Source of the DNA: Baffinella frigidus
Taxonomy: Eukaryota > Cryptophyceae > Cryptomonadales > Baffinellaceae
NCBI GenBank assembly: GCA_026770585.1
Contig: MU646778.1
Span: forward strand, 150,385-163,223
DNA length: 12,839 nt
Direction of reading: 5' to 3'
In this document: positions 1 through 6,936 of the stretch, one piece after another
Numbering within the stretch: position 1 is the first letter of the stretch
How the letters are laid out: each line of letters starts with the position of its first letter
The notes under the pieces: model-generated
Databases searched by the model: none
What the model was told of the DNA's origin: nothing
The model's input: only the letters and a program-made list of their open reading frames with translations
Program-made: the position numbers and the translations under genes

Positions 1-36
1 CCACACCCCACACCCCACACCCCACACACCCACACA
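1..36. repeat. C-rich heptamer tandem tract (CCACACC)n
   Basis: The window opens with about four copies of a 7-bp unit, CCACACC, decaying into CACACCC. The G-rich strand reads GGTGTGG. A short relic of the same composition lies at about 449-472, just before the next family A copy, and each of these copies starts with GTGGGGTAT. The unit has telomere-like length and strand asymmetry but is not TTTAGGG. It is cut by the window edge, so its true length is unknown. Confidence 0.75.
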
Positions 37-50
37 ATCCCTCTCACCTT

Positions 51-328
51 GTGGGGTATCCGTGGTTGAAACTCTTAAACTTCAACCATGGGATACCATG
101 AGCCTCATGAAGGCTGACTTGGGTTCGGTGTGTGTGCGAGCGCGATCCTTTTGGATTAACTCAAACACCCCAACAGAGCCACCCTGTATCCCCTCTTCAC
201 GAGCCTCTGCACTGGAGAGCGAAACGCGATCCGAAAGCAAACATGCTTTCTTTGCAGTCTTTTCTACGGAAGGGCGTGTCGTCGGCATATGTTGGGAGAA
301 ATTAAAACCTAAAGGACCTAAAGGACCT
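51..328 (+). repeat. Dispersed repeat family A, copy A1 (full length)
   Basis: Best-preserved unit of a repeat found seven times in the window. In order it holds GTGGGGTATC, a hairpin (63-70 with 81-88, TGGTTGAA/TTCAACCA), a small hairpin AGCCT/AGGCT (101-115), the conserved string CTTGGGTTCGG, a conserved CCCCTCTTCACGAGCCTCTG, a third hairpin GAAAGCA/TGCTTTC (233-250), a conserved GTTGGGAG, and a tail of tandem CCTAAAGGA. ORFs differ between copies, so it is not coding. The tandem short tail and the GGTTCGG string, which resembles part of a polymerase III B box, leave a SINE-like origin possible, but I see no convincing A box. Confidence 0.85.
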
Positions 329-479
329 GTTGTTGCTTCCGCTTTTAAAGCTTGAATTACCCTTCACTTTTCTGACGTCCGTACATTGGGGGAAAGCCCT
401 ACTCAACTACATTTCTCTCCTTCCATCTTTGGTGCCTAACTGATTGCACCTCACACCCCCACACAACCCCTTTCACCTT
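329..479. other. Spacer between family A copies
   Basis: About 150 bp separating A1 from A2, AT-moderate, with no ORF or hairpin of note. It ends in a C-rich run (449-472) like the one that precedes A1, so the repeating tandem unit may be A plus spacer. Confidence 0.5.
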
Positions 480-762
480 GTGGGGTATTCGTGATTAAAG
501 CTCTTAAACTTCAACCATGGGATACCATGAGCCTCAAAGGAGGCTGACTTGGGTTCGGTGCATGTAAGAGAGCATGGGAGCGATATCGTATACCTTCACC
601 CACCCCAAGAGAACCGCCCTGTATCCCCTCTTCACGAGCCTCTGCACTGGAGAGCGAAACGCGATCCGAAAGCAAAAATGCTTTCTCTCCAGTCTTTTCT
701 ACGGAAGGGCGTGGCGTTGGGCTATGTTGGGAGCATTTAAAACCTAAAGGACCTAAAGGTCC
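480..762 (+). repeat. Dispersed repeat family A, copy A2
   Basis: Same order of blocks as A1. The first hairpin is degraded on its left arm (GTGATTAAA instead of GTGGTTGAA). The AGCCT/AGGCT stem (530-545) is kept although its loop differs (CAAAGG versus CATGA in A1). The GAAAGCA/TGCTTTC stem is intact. It ends in two CCTAAAGG units that run straight into copy A3. Confidence 0.85.
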
Positions 763-1153
763 GTTGAAGAAGCCCTTACACTTCAACCGTGGGATACCAT
801 GAGCCTCAGAAAGGCTGACTTGGGTTCGGTGCGTGGGCGAGCGCGCGCCCATGTGAGCAGCCTCAAACACCCCAAGAGAGCCAACCTGTATCCCCTCTTC
901 ACGAGCCTCTGCACTTATCTCAGAAAAGGGATTTTCAAATTCGTTTTCTTAAGCCAACCCCCCTTCAAATTCGTCAACTTAAGCGCAGAGAAAAGAATAA
1001 GTTGACGAATTTGTACAGGAATTGACTGAAGAAAACGAATTTAAAAATCCCTTTTCTGAGATAAGCACTGGAGAGCGAAACGCGATCCGAAAGCAAAAAA
1101 CTTTTCCTGCAGTCCTTTTTACGGAAGGGCGTGTCGTTGGGCTATGTTGGGAG
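763..1153 (+). repeat. Dispersed repeat family A, copy A3, interrupted by a MITE
   Basis: Family A copy split by a 150-bp foldback element at 915-1064. It opens with the arm pair GTTGAAG/CTTCAAC, so hairpin 1 is kept with different bases from A1. The third hairpin is broken (GAAAGCAAAAAACTTTTCC). The copy stops at GTTGGGAG and lacks the CCTAAAGGA tail, being fused directly to A4, which lacks the first part of the unit. The A3/A4 junction therefore looks like a deletion or unequal exchange between units. Confidence 0.85.
915..1064. mobile_element. Foldback MITE, TTATC...GATAA ends, 4-bp target duplication
   Basis: A 150-bp palindromic element. The left arm (from 915, TTATCTCAGAAAAGGG) and right arm (to 1064, CCCTTTTCTGAGATAA) pair over about 70 bp with a few mismatches, including AAATTCGTTTTCTT near the ends and AAATTCGTCAACTTA near the centre. 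GCAC flanks both sides (911-914, 1065-1068). Other family A copies read CTCTGCACTGGAGAG without interruption, giving the empty site. It is too short to encode a transposase, so it is non-autonomous. Terminal bases and duplication length match the element at 8184-8323. Confidence 0.9.
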
Positions 1154-1388
1154 ATGAGCCTCATAAAGGCTGACCTGGGGTTCGGTGTGTGTGCGAGCGC
1201 GTTCCTCTTTGGGATAACTCAAACACCCCACAAAGAACTCACCCTGTATCCCCTCTTCACGAGCCTCTGCACTGAAGAGATAAACGCGATCCGAAAGCTA
1301 AAATGCTTTCTCTGCAGTCCTTTCTACGGAAGGGCGTGTCGTTGGCATACGTTGGGAGAAATTAAAACCTAAAGGACCTAAAGGACCG
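1154..1388 (+). repeat. Dispersed repeat family A, copy A4 (5' truncated)
   Basis: Begins at ATGAGCCTC, missing hairpin 1. It keeps the AGCCT/AGGCT stem (loop CATAA), the GGTTCGG string, the GAAAGC/GCTTTC stem with a changed loop (TAAAAT), and the CCTAAAGGACC tail. The tail is broken off by the foldback element that starts at 1391. Confidence 0.85.
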
Positions 1389-1390
1389 TA

Positions 1391-1615
1391 TTGTAGAAAT
1401 GGGCTCCGCGCGGATTTTTAGAACGTGAGGTGAGGAGGTCAGGAATCGATTTTTGGACGAAAAATCGATTTTGTGCTATGTTACGGGTGGTTGATTCTAC
1501 TTTGGACATCTAGCCAATGCCTAATATAGCAAAAAAGTTCATTTTCGACGATTTTTTCCCCCCTGACCTCATTTCCTGACCCGACCTTGAATCCGCGCGG
1601 AGCCCATTTCTACAA
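1391..1615. mobile_element. Foldback MITE with TA target duplication
   Basis: The two 26-bp ends are identical inverted repeats beginning TTGTAGAAATGGGCTCCGCG. TA flanks both sides (1389-1390, 1616-1617), and beyond these the host CCTAAAGG sequence resumes. TA duplication and a short size without ORFs fit a Tc1/mariner-type non-autonomous element; that superfamily call is inference from the duplication only. Internally there is a perfect 11-bp hairpin (AATCGATTTTT/AAAAATCGATT) and an inverted pair GAGGTCAGG/CCTGACCTC. Confidence 0.85.
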
Positions 1616-1645
1616 TACCTAAAGGAGCAAAAATGCAAAGGACGA

Positions 1646-1806
1646 CAGCCGACCTGAAACGCCCCGTGAGGATACCTTTTAGCCAGTTCTGCCGCGATCC
1701 TCTGTACAGGGCTTGATGTGATCCGAAAGGAAGCATGGCCTTTCTACAGAACAAGTTTCGGTGTCCGCCTATGTTGGGAGCTCGAAGAACCTCGAGGATC
1801 TAAAGG
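1646..1806 (+). repeat. Dispersed repeat family B, copy B1
   Basis: Shares GATCCGAAAG, CCTATGTTGGGAG and the CTAAAGG tail with family A, but has its own first half (GAGGATACCTTTTAGCC, TGTACAGG, GCTTGATGTGATCC). Its hairpin is GAAAGG/CCTTTC (1725-1730, 1739-1744), where family A has GAAAGC/GCTTTC. Further copies are at 8011-8160 and, inverted, at 9474-9604. Noncoding. Confidence 0.8.
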
Positions 1807-2066
1807 TATAGTGTGGCCGACGAGAACCCATCAGCCAGTCTCATCACTACCAGTTTTTAGGTAAAAAACTGAAACTGGCTGGGGTGTGGGGTACCAGTTT
1901 TTGAACCGGTTTTTATTACTTTTGAAGGTCAAAATATTTTTCCATCCACAAAAGGCGCATAAATGGCCGTATTTCACTGAAATGTTGGCCATTTGTATTA
2001 TGTTCAAATGTTCGGACTCTTCGTAGGACACTCTCACCAACTTTGACACCAGGTTTCATGTAAAAA
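1807..2066. other. Unassigned AT-rich segment with a repeat relic
   Basis: The first 100 bp (GCCGACGAGAACCCATCAGCCAG, then GGCTGGGGTGTGGGG) resembles 7862-7990 (GCCGAAGAGAATCCATCAACCAG, then GGCTGGGGTTGTG), so it is another dispersed repeat. It contains a hairpin CAGTTTTT/AAAAACTG near 1851-1872. The rest (1906-2050) is AT-rich. A 72-codon minus-strand frame crosses it and has a CAFC motif and balanced composition, but no ATG at its start. It could be an exon relic; I do not call a gene. Confidence 0.4.
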
Positions 2067-2243
2067 ATTACTCAGGACGACTCAGGATTCAGTGAGAACA
2101 ACTCATAATTCACTCAGGACGACTCAGGATTCCATCAGATCGACTCAGGATTCATTTAGGGTGACTCAGGACTCGATCAAGACGATGCCTGACTGTATCG
2201 GAACGACACAAGATTCAGTTGGAACGACCCAAGATTCAGCCGT
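2067..2243 (+). repeat. 21-bp minisatellite, left arm of an inverted pair
   Basis: About eight diverged copies of a unit close to CGACTCAGGATTCAGTCAGGA. The period is 21 bp, so one frame translates as a heptapeptide repeat of the type TTQDSIR. That frame has no ATG at its start, so I treat it as a by-product of the repeat. The same unit occurs in reverse complement at 2275-2560. Confidence 0.85.
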
Positions 2244-2274
2244 GCAACACAGAATTCCGGGGCCGAGGTGCAGG

Positions 2275-2560
2275 ACCTGGCTTTTGGGAATCAGGGTGTC
2301 CTGCTATCCTGAGGCCTGTTGACCACATTCTGAGGCCTCCTGACTAAATCCTGAGACCTCCTGACCAAATCGTGAGACCTTTCGAGTGAACCCTGGGTCT
2401 TTTTTACTAAATACTGAGTGAATCCTGAATTATCCTGGCTGAATCTTGAGTCATCCTGACTGAATCCTGAGTCGTCCTGACAAAAAACCCTGGGTCATCC
2501 TGCCTGAATCCTGAGTCTTCTGACCAAATCCTGAGTCATCGTGACTGAATCCCGAAAGAT
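2275..2560 (-). repeat. 21-24-bp minisatellite, right arm of an inverted pair
   Basis: A dozen or so diverged units of the form TGACTGAATCCTGAGTCATCC, the reverse complement of the unit at 2067-2243. Units vary from about 20 to 24 bp and some carry CCCTGGGTC instead of CCTGAGTC. Together with the left arm and a spacer of about 30 bp (AATTCCGGGGCCGAGG in the middle) it can fold into a long imperfect hairpin. Confidence 0.85.
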
Positions 2561-2695
2561 TAGGGATTAATGTGCGCCTCGGTCGGACAGGTGATGAGCC
2601 TCAATGGTCGACTAATGAAGGTATCTTCGATCTCGCTTGTGTGTCGGGCCTGGCCTGCGCGGCCACATTAAGGATTGGGGGTTTGATTGCGGAAT
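2561..2695. other. Short unassigned segment
   Basis: 135 bp without ORF, repeat or hairpin I can identify, bridging the inverted minisatellite and the first telomere-like block. It has a GC-rich core (GGGCCTGGCCTGCGCGGCC). Confidence 0.4.
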
Positions 2696-2838
2696 GCGAC
2701 AGAATCTGTACCGCTTCTTAAGGCTTTGAACGTTGAAGAAAAGGGTAGATGTGCTGTTTTAGGGATAAAAAGAAGGCTCACAGTAGCATGAATCAGGACA
2801 TAATCAGACTCCGACAGATTCTGGTATGTTCCGAGATG
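2696..2838 (+). repeat. Subtelomeric duplicated segment D, copy 1
   Basis: Begins GACAGAATCT, contains CTTCTTAAG, GAAGAAAAGGGTAGAT and GTTTTAGG, and ends with CAGATTCTGGTATGTTCCGA before TTAGGG-type DNA. A second copy is at 3087-3216 with about a dozen bases deleted. In both cases D leads directly into telomere-like repeats, making a two-part higher-order unit. Confidence 0.8.
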
Positions 2839-3075
2839 AGATTAGGGATTAGGGATTAGGGTTTGGGGTTTAAGGTTTAGGGTTTGGGGTTTGAGGTTTG
2901 GGGTTTAGGGGTTTGAGTTTAGGGTTTAGGGTATAGAGTTCAGGGTTTAGGCAACAGGCGTTCAGCTGGAAAGGTTAGGGTTTAGAGGCTGGCAATTAGT
3001 GATTAGGCATCAGGCTTTAGGCGTTAGGGATCAGGGAACAGGGATCAGGGGTTAGGGATTTGGGATTTGGGGTCT
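2836..3075 (+). repeat. Degenerate TTTAGGG telomere-like array, block T1
   Basis: G-rich strand on top. Units include GATTAGG, TTTAGGG, TTTGGGG and TTTAAGG, separated by short degenerate pieces (for example 2951-2970). It ends in GGGATCAGGGAACAGGGATC-like variants. The heptamer period is mostly kept although few perfect copies remain, indicating an old interstitial tract rather than a functional telomere end. Confidence 0.85.
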
Positions 3076-3086
3076 AAATTCTGAAC

Positions 3087-3216
3087 AAGACAGAATCTTT
3101 CCCTCTTCTTAAGTTTGTCAACACCGAAGAGAAGGGTAGATATGCTAGTTTAGGCATACAAAAAGGCTTAAAATATCACAAATCGGGGCAGATTCTGGTT
3201 TGTTCCGATATGATAT
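3087..3216 (+). repeat. Subtelomeric duplicated segment D, copy 2
   Basis: Second copy of the segment at 2696-2838: GACAGAATCT, CTCTTCTTAAG, GAAGAGAAGGGTAGAT, TAGTTTAGGCATA, and CAGATTCTGGTTTGTTCCGA. It is shorter because bases near AATCAGGACATAATC of copy 1 are missing. Noncoding. Confidence 0.8.
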
Positions 3217-3640
3217 TAGGGTTGAGGGTTCAGGGTTTGGGTTTTGGGGTTTAAGGTTTAGAGTTTAGGCTTTGGGGTTTAGGGTTTAGGGTTTAGGGTT
3301 TAGGGTTTGGTGTTTGGTGTTTAGTGTGTGGGGTTTAGGGTTTGGGGTTTAGGGTTTAGGGTTTAGGGGTTTGGTTTTAGGGTGTAGGGTTTAGGGTTTC
3401 AGCAATTAGAAATTAGAAATTAGGCGTAAGACTTTCGGCGTTAGGGATTAGGGATTAGGGATTAGGGATTAGGGATCAGGGATTAGGCATTGCGGATTAG
3501 GGATTAGGAATTAGGGATTAGGGATTGTTGTTTGGAGTTCAACTGTTCAGGGTATAGCATTTGGGGGTCAGGGTTTAGGGTTTAGGGTATAGCGGTTATT
3601 GATTGTGGGTTTAGTGTTCAGGGTGCAGGGTGCAGGGTTA
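3217..3640 (+). repeat. Degenerate TTTAGGG telomere-like array, block T2
   Basis: Contains the best-preserved run of the window, four consecutive TTTAGGG units at about 3288-3307. Further on there is a sub-array of GGGATTA units (about 3440-3485) and interruptions such as 3395-3425. All G-rich units sit on the top strand, as they would at the right-hand end of a chromosome. Confidence 0.9.
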
Positions 3641-3837
3641 AGGACACGGATTCATGAGGGCGTCATCACCTAAAATCTGATCTATTCAGAACTACGGTCG
3701 GCCCATGGATTCGCCCAGGAGGCCTGGTTGTTCACAGCAAAACCACCTCGATTCCCATAAAAGGATGCTAGATAAGGGTATTAATTTAATATCAATACAT
3801 CTAATTTGCTAAATGTTCCTATGGGATGGCTGGGGCC
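3641..3837. other. Spacer at the polarity switch of the telomere-like arrays
   Basis: 197 bp lacking heptamers, between G-rich and C-rich arrays. It includes an AT-rich stretch (GGGTATTAATTTAATATC near 3777-3794). No gene or clear transposon ends seen. If the two arrays mark a fusion, this spacer is either filler or a later insertion. Confidence 0.5.
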
Positions 3838-4310
3838 CTTTGCCCTCAACCCTCAACCCCTTTGCCCTCAACCCTCAACGTAACCCCTTTGCCCTCAACC
3901 CTCAACACTCAACCCTCAGTAACCCCTTTGCCCTCAACCCTCAACACTCAACCCTCAACCCCAAAATCTTATCTCTCAACGCCAAACCGTCAACCGTAAC
4001 CCCTGAACCCTAAACCCTGACTCCGAAATTGTGAACCCTGAACCCTAAACCCTGACCCCCAAACCCTAAACTCTTCAACATCAACCCTGCACGTTGAACT
4101 CTAAACCCTGAACCTGAAACCGTGAGCCCTAGCTTCTGAACCCTGAATCCTAAAATCCTAAACCCCTCAATCATACACCCTAAACCCTCAACCGTGAAAC
4201 CTTACCCCCTTGAACCCTGAACCCTAACTCCGAACCCTGAACCCTAAACCCTAAATCCGCAACCCTCATCTCGCAACCCTAATCCCTGAAATCCCTCAGC
4301 CCTCAACCCC
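3838..4310 (-). repeat. Degenerate CCCTAAA telomere-like array, block T3 (inverted relative to T1/T2)
   Basis: Here the C-rich strand is on top: first CCCTCAA units (3838-3960), then mixed CCCTAAA, CCCTGAA and CCCTCAA units to about 4310. The first part has a 39-bp higher-order repeat, GTAACCCCTTTGCCCTCAAC plus 19 more bases, at 3880-3918 and 3919-3957. A plus-strand frame over it codes only for a repetitive LNPQ-type string and is a by-product of the repeat. Confidence 0.9.
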
Positions 4311-5610
4311 GGCACCCTGCTCTCCCTGCTCTCCACGTGCCTCTGGTTTGCCTCTGCCTTGTTTGCATCAACAGCCGACAGCTGATTCTTACGGTTTTAA
4401 TAAGCACGGCTCCGGCCGAGTTGGTCCTGGCGTGACCCTGTCTCAGCATGATGGTAAAGGACCCCCTCCTGATTGTAGAAGGGTACTCTCCCTTGGACGA
4501 AAAGGATTTCGTGGAACGTTCCCAATCGCTGCAAACCCACCGGCTGCGGGGAGAATGTGTGTGAGACCGAGGAGTCTCAACGTTTCACGCAACCGTGTCT
4601 CCGAAGCAGGGGTGTCTTTCGTTAGTTTTACTAAAACACGTTGTAAGTTTTGCGGGCACGTCACGTCACGGCTTGGAGCTGTTTGACCATTTCCATTCAA
4701 CACCTTTTTAACTATTTTGCTCGGCGCCAAAAGGCTCCCACCACGGTTGAGCGAAAAGGCGTTGTGATATGTGCCGACTTACAACGTCGCGATAGAGGCA
4801 ACTACACTCAACTATATTCTTCAATATAGATGAGCAGTCCTCTTACAAGGGTTCAGACACATCACTCGCGAGTCGAGAGTAAGTACCCCCCCCCCCCCCC
4901 CCCTGGCACTAGTCAGATTGCTTGAAGGCTAGAGCAACTGATCGTGGGCCTTGTTTCTTGCTCCGCGGAGGAGCTAATGTCGCACACGCAGCAACGAACG
5001 TGGAGTAGCTGGATTACAAGAATCCAGAACTTGAGAACCCGCACCGGATTTGGGGTCTGCGTGTTCTTGTTTTTGTACCAGAGGGTTGACTGAATCTCGC
5101 GTTAAGTCAACCTGCAGGTACTACTTTAAGAAAACAGAAACCAACCGAGGCTCGACCAAGGGTGTTCTTATAGCCCGAATATCCTTGTATCCACCAGGAC
5201 TCCGAAGTGGACCTACCAAGTTCTTTTCCAAAGGTCGTTTTGTACCAGGTGGTTGCTCTGATCGGGCAACTTCTCCCTACAAATCGGTGTTTGGAAACGC
5301 ACTCGGTACGCCTACTTGGGAGTCATGGTGGATGTGCCAGGCGGACGCACTGGATGCGGAGCCATGTGGCGGAAGGGCTCCGCTCGGGCGCTTGAGACAC
5401 ACAGAGACATCGTGTGCGAGTAAGGCTGCACTGGAGAAAACAGGGGTTCCCCACGAGTCTGGGTATTCTATCCCGTAGCAACAGAGCAGAAAGGGCTTCA
5501 AGAAACGCGCAGGAGTGCTGCTGTGACCCCCAACTGATGTAAACCAAAACAAGAACAGCTGCACACCAACACACCCACCAAAAAAACGCCCGCCTTCCTC
5601 TTCGAATTGT
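4311..5610. other. 1.3-kb stretch without a supportable gene
   Basis: Base composition becomes mixed and non-repetitive after the telomere-like block. Frames of 95-142 codons exist on both strands (plus 5050-5478, minus 5323-5655 and others), but the plus frame has no ATG at its start and none shows consistent codon-position bias. The minus frame has an aromatic and aliphatic run resembling a membrane segment but begins inside the likely 3' UTR of the gene at 5734-6513. A weak hairpin CTATATT/AATATAG lies at 4812-4829. An exon of an unseen gene cannot be excluded. Confidence 0.4.
4886..4903. repeat. Poly-C run (18 bases)
   Basis: An uninterrupted run of 18 C (poly-G on the other strand), preceded by the palindromic ACTCGCGAGT at 4864-4873. 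Long G runs can form quadruplexes; length is prone to sequencing error. Confidence 0.8.
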
Positions 5611-5617
5611 GTAAGTA

Positions 5618-5623
5618 TTTATT
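5618..5623 (-). promoter_or_regulatory. Candidate poly(A) signal of the minus-strand gene
   Basis: AATAAA on the minus strand, about 110 bases past the stop codon at 5734, in a suitable place for cleavage and polyadenylation. Many protists use variant signals, so this is suggestive only. Confidence 0.35.
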
Positions 5624-5733
5624 AAGTGAAACCCCGCCGCCCTGCGCATTTTCAAAGAGAAGACACTCCATCACTCACAGCGCCCTCCACGACACTGTGG
5701 AGAGAGCCGCGTCTAGTGAGCGAGCTACTCCTT

Positions 5734-6513
5734 TTACTCCTTGGGAGAATGGGCCCAGGTGTGCCGCGTCTGGTGCCACGAAAGATGTTCGCGAATCTTG
5801 GACTCCTTGATGGCCAAGAGCATCTCCTCGAAGCCATCATCTTCGGTGGCGTTGGCGTCAACCTCCGTGCGAAGCTTCAAGTCGAAGACACCCATACTCT
5901 CCTGCCTTTCCAGGATCTCCTTCGCGCCCACAGGCAACCTCTCCACCCTTTCGACTGTGCTGCCCTCCTTGGCACCCGCCTTCGCCTCCAGCAGATCCTG
6001 CGACCGCTGGGACACACCGCTCCCGTGCCTGTGCGACGTCCGCCCACCTCGCATGGAATGTCGAAGTGATTTGGTGTCGAGAGTTTTGCCAGAGGAAGCT
6101 CGAACCAGGTTCGCCTGCCCAGAGGCAGGTTTTGTGGCGCCGCGCGGTATTACCAGCTGAGGGGTCGAAGCCGAACGCGAAGTGGACGAGGCAGAGACGA
6201 TCCGCGGGCCAGTCGTGTGATGAGAGAAACGCGCTGGGAGCGGGGCGCCATAGAAGCTGAAAAGAGCTGAGAGCCTGCCTGGATGATGCGTACTATTTTG
6301 CGCCGGAGACGAGTTTGAATTTGGTGGGTGCTGAGCGAGGGCTTCGTCGACATGTCGTGGGCGCATCTCGAGTGTCTTGCACTTCGACTTGGGAGGCGGA
6401 GAGAGAAAGGAAACATGCACGTTTGCCGGAAGCCCCGGATGTGCAGCAGGATCCGCCACCGCGTCGACGGCGCTCCTCGGGTTCACACTCTCTCTCGATG
6501 TGTCCTTCACCAT
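5734..6513 (-). CDS. Ser/Pro-rich protein with acidic helical C-terminus, unknown function
   Basis: Longest convincing reading frame of the window: 259 codons from the first in-frame ATG at 6513. The frame stays open only to 6564, with a stop at 6565-6567, so if the gene is longer an upstream exon must splice in. I do not recognise a family. The N-terminal half is Ser/Pro/Arg/His-rich and probably disordered (SPPPKSK near residues 36-42, serine clusters around 105-120). From about residue 160 codon use becomes strongly coding-like with GC at third positions, and an acidic helical segment (EDDGFEEMLLAIKESK) precedes a Trp/His-rich tail ending HTWAHSPKE. The last 70 residues are the best-supported part; the low-complexity middle could hide an intron. 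It faces away from the small ORF at 6937, sharing 423 bp between start codons. A nuclear or scaffold protein is conceivable but not shown. Confidence 0.55.
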   Translation of the reverse strand: MVKDTSRESVNPRSAVDAVADPAAHPGLPANVHVSFLSPPPKSKCKTLEMRPRHVDEALAQHPPNSNSSPAQNSTHHPGRLSALFSFYGAPLPARFSHHTTGPRIVSASSTSRSASTPQLVIPRGATKPASGQANLVRASSGKTLDTKSLRHSMRGGRTSHRHGSGVSQRSQDLLEAKAGAKEGSTVERVERLPVGAKEILERQESMGVFDLKLRTEVDANATEDDGFEEMLLAIKESKIREHLSWHQTRHTWAHSPKE

Positions 6514-6619
6514 CAATCTCAGACGCGCACGCGAGGATTGGCTGCGTCTCTTCAACACGTGAGCTCAGAAACCGCGCCCCCGTCTCCGAGGAGCGGGATG
6601 TTCGCGACGTGCGCGTGAC

Positions 6620-6648
6620 ACTTTACTACACTTGCCCTGTAGTAAAGT
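6620..6648. other. Perfect hairpin, 11-bp stem and 7-base loop
   Basis: ACTTTACTACA (6620-6630) pairs exactly with TGTAGTAAAGT (6638-6648) around the loop CTTGCCC. It lies upstream of the minus-strand gene. It may be a small foldback relic or a protein-binding site. Confidence 0.7.
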
Positions 6649-6753
6649 TGTTTTGGGGGTCATCAAACTTTAGAAAGACGTGCGGCTGTTTCTAGGTCGT
6701 AGTGGTCTTTGTTTGTTCCTTGTTGTTCTTTTTGATCACGTTTGTCATCAAAC

Positions 6754-6813
6754 GAGCCGAGGTGCAAAGTACATAGTGGGCCGCGGTGCAAGGTACAGAA
6801 CGGGCCGCGGTGA
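6754..6813 (+). repeat. Tandem 25-bp motif in the intergenic region
   Basis: Two and a half copies of a unit close to GGGCCGCGGTGCAAGGTACA. The first copy reads GAGCCGAGGTGCAAAGTACA and the third is cut after GGGCCGCGGTGATC. Each holds a GGTGCAARGTACA core. Position between divergent genes suggests a repeated regulatory site, unproven. Confidence 0.7.
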
Positions 6814-6936
6814 TCCCATCATCCCCTAATTCGAAATCGATCAAAAGTACTGATCAGGACGACCACCGAAAGGCGAGGGCAAGGGCGGAACCTGCCAGCG
6901 GGGGGAGGGAACGGGTGTGGAAGGGGCGTGGCGCGC

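Larger units (their letters stand above)
6514..6936. promoter_or_regulatory. Candidate bidirectional promoter between divergent genes
   Basis: 423 bp between the start codons of two divergently read frames. It contains a perfect 11-bp hairpin at 6620-6648 and a tandem 25-bp motif at 6754-6813, then a T-rich stretch (TTTGTTTGTTCCTTGTTGTTC type, about 6705-6735). No TATA box is obvious. Function as a shared promoter is inferred from position only. Confidence 0.4.

Noticed and set aside
1831-2049. Minus-strand 72-codon frame with a CAFC motif
   Set aside because: No ATG at the start, overlaps a dispersed repeat at its 3' end, single motif is too little; possibly an exon relic.
2092-2322. Plus-strand frame coding a TTQDS heptapeptide repeat
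   Set aside because: Arises because the minisatellite period is 21 bp. It has no ATG at its start, units are diverged without codon bias, and the array continues inverted.
2067-2560. CRISPR-like array of short repeats
   Set aside because: Units are contiguous and diverged with no distinct spacers, orientation inverts midway, and no cas genes exist; the setting is eukaryotic.
3813-4013. 66-codon frame with ATG over the CCCTCAA array
   Set aside because: Low-complexity translation of telomere-like repeats.
5050-5478. 142-codon plus-strand frame
   Set aside because: Starts at TTG, no in-frame early ATG, composition not clearly coding, no matching splice model. Kept only as a possibility in the description of the stretch.
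5323-5649. Minus-strand frame with a membrane-like aromatic run
   Set aside because: Begins within the probable 3' UTR and poly(A) region of the upstream minus gene; hydrophobic run seems accidental.
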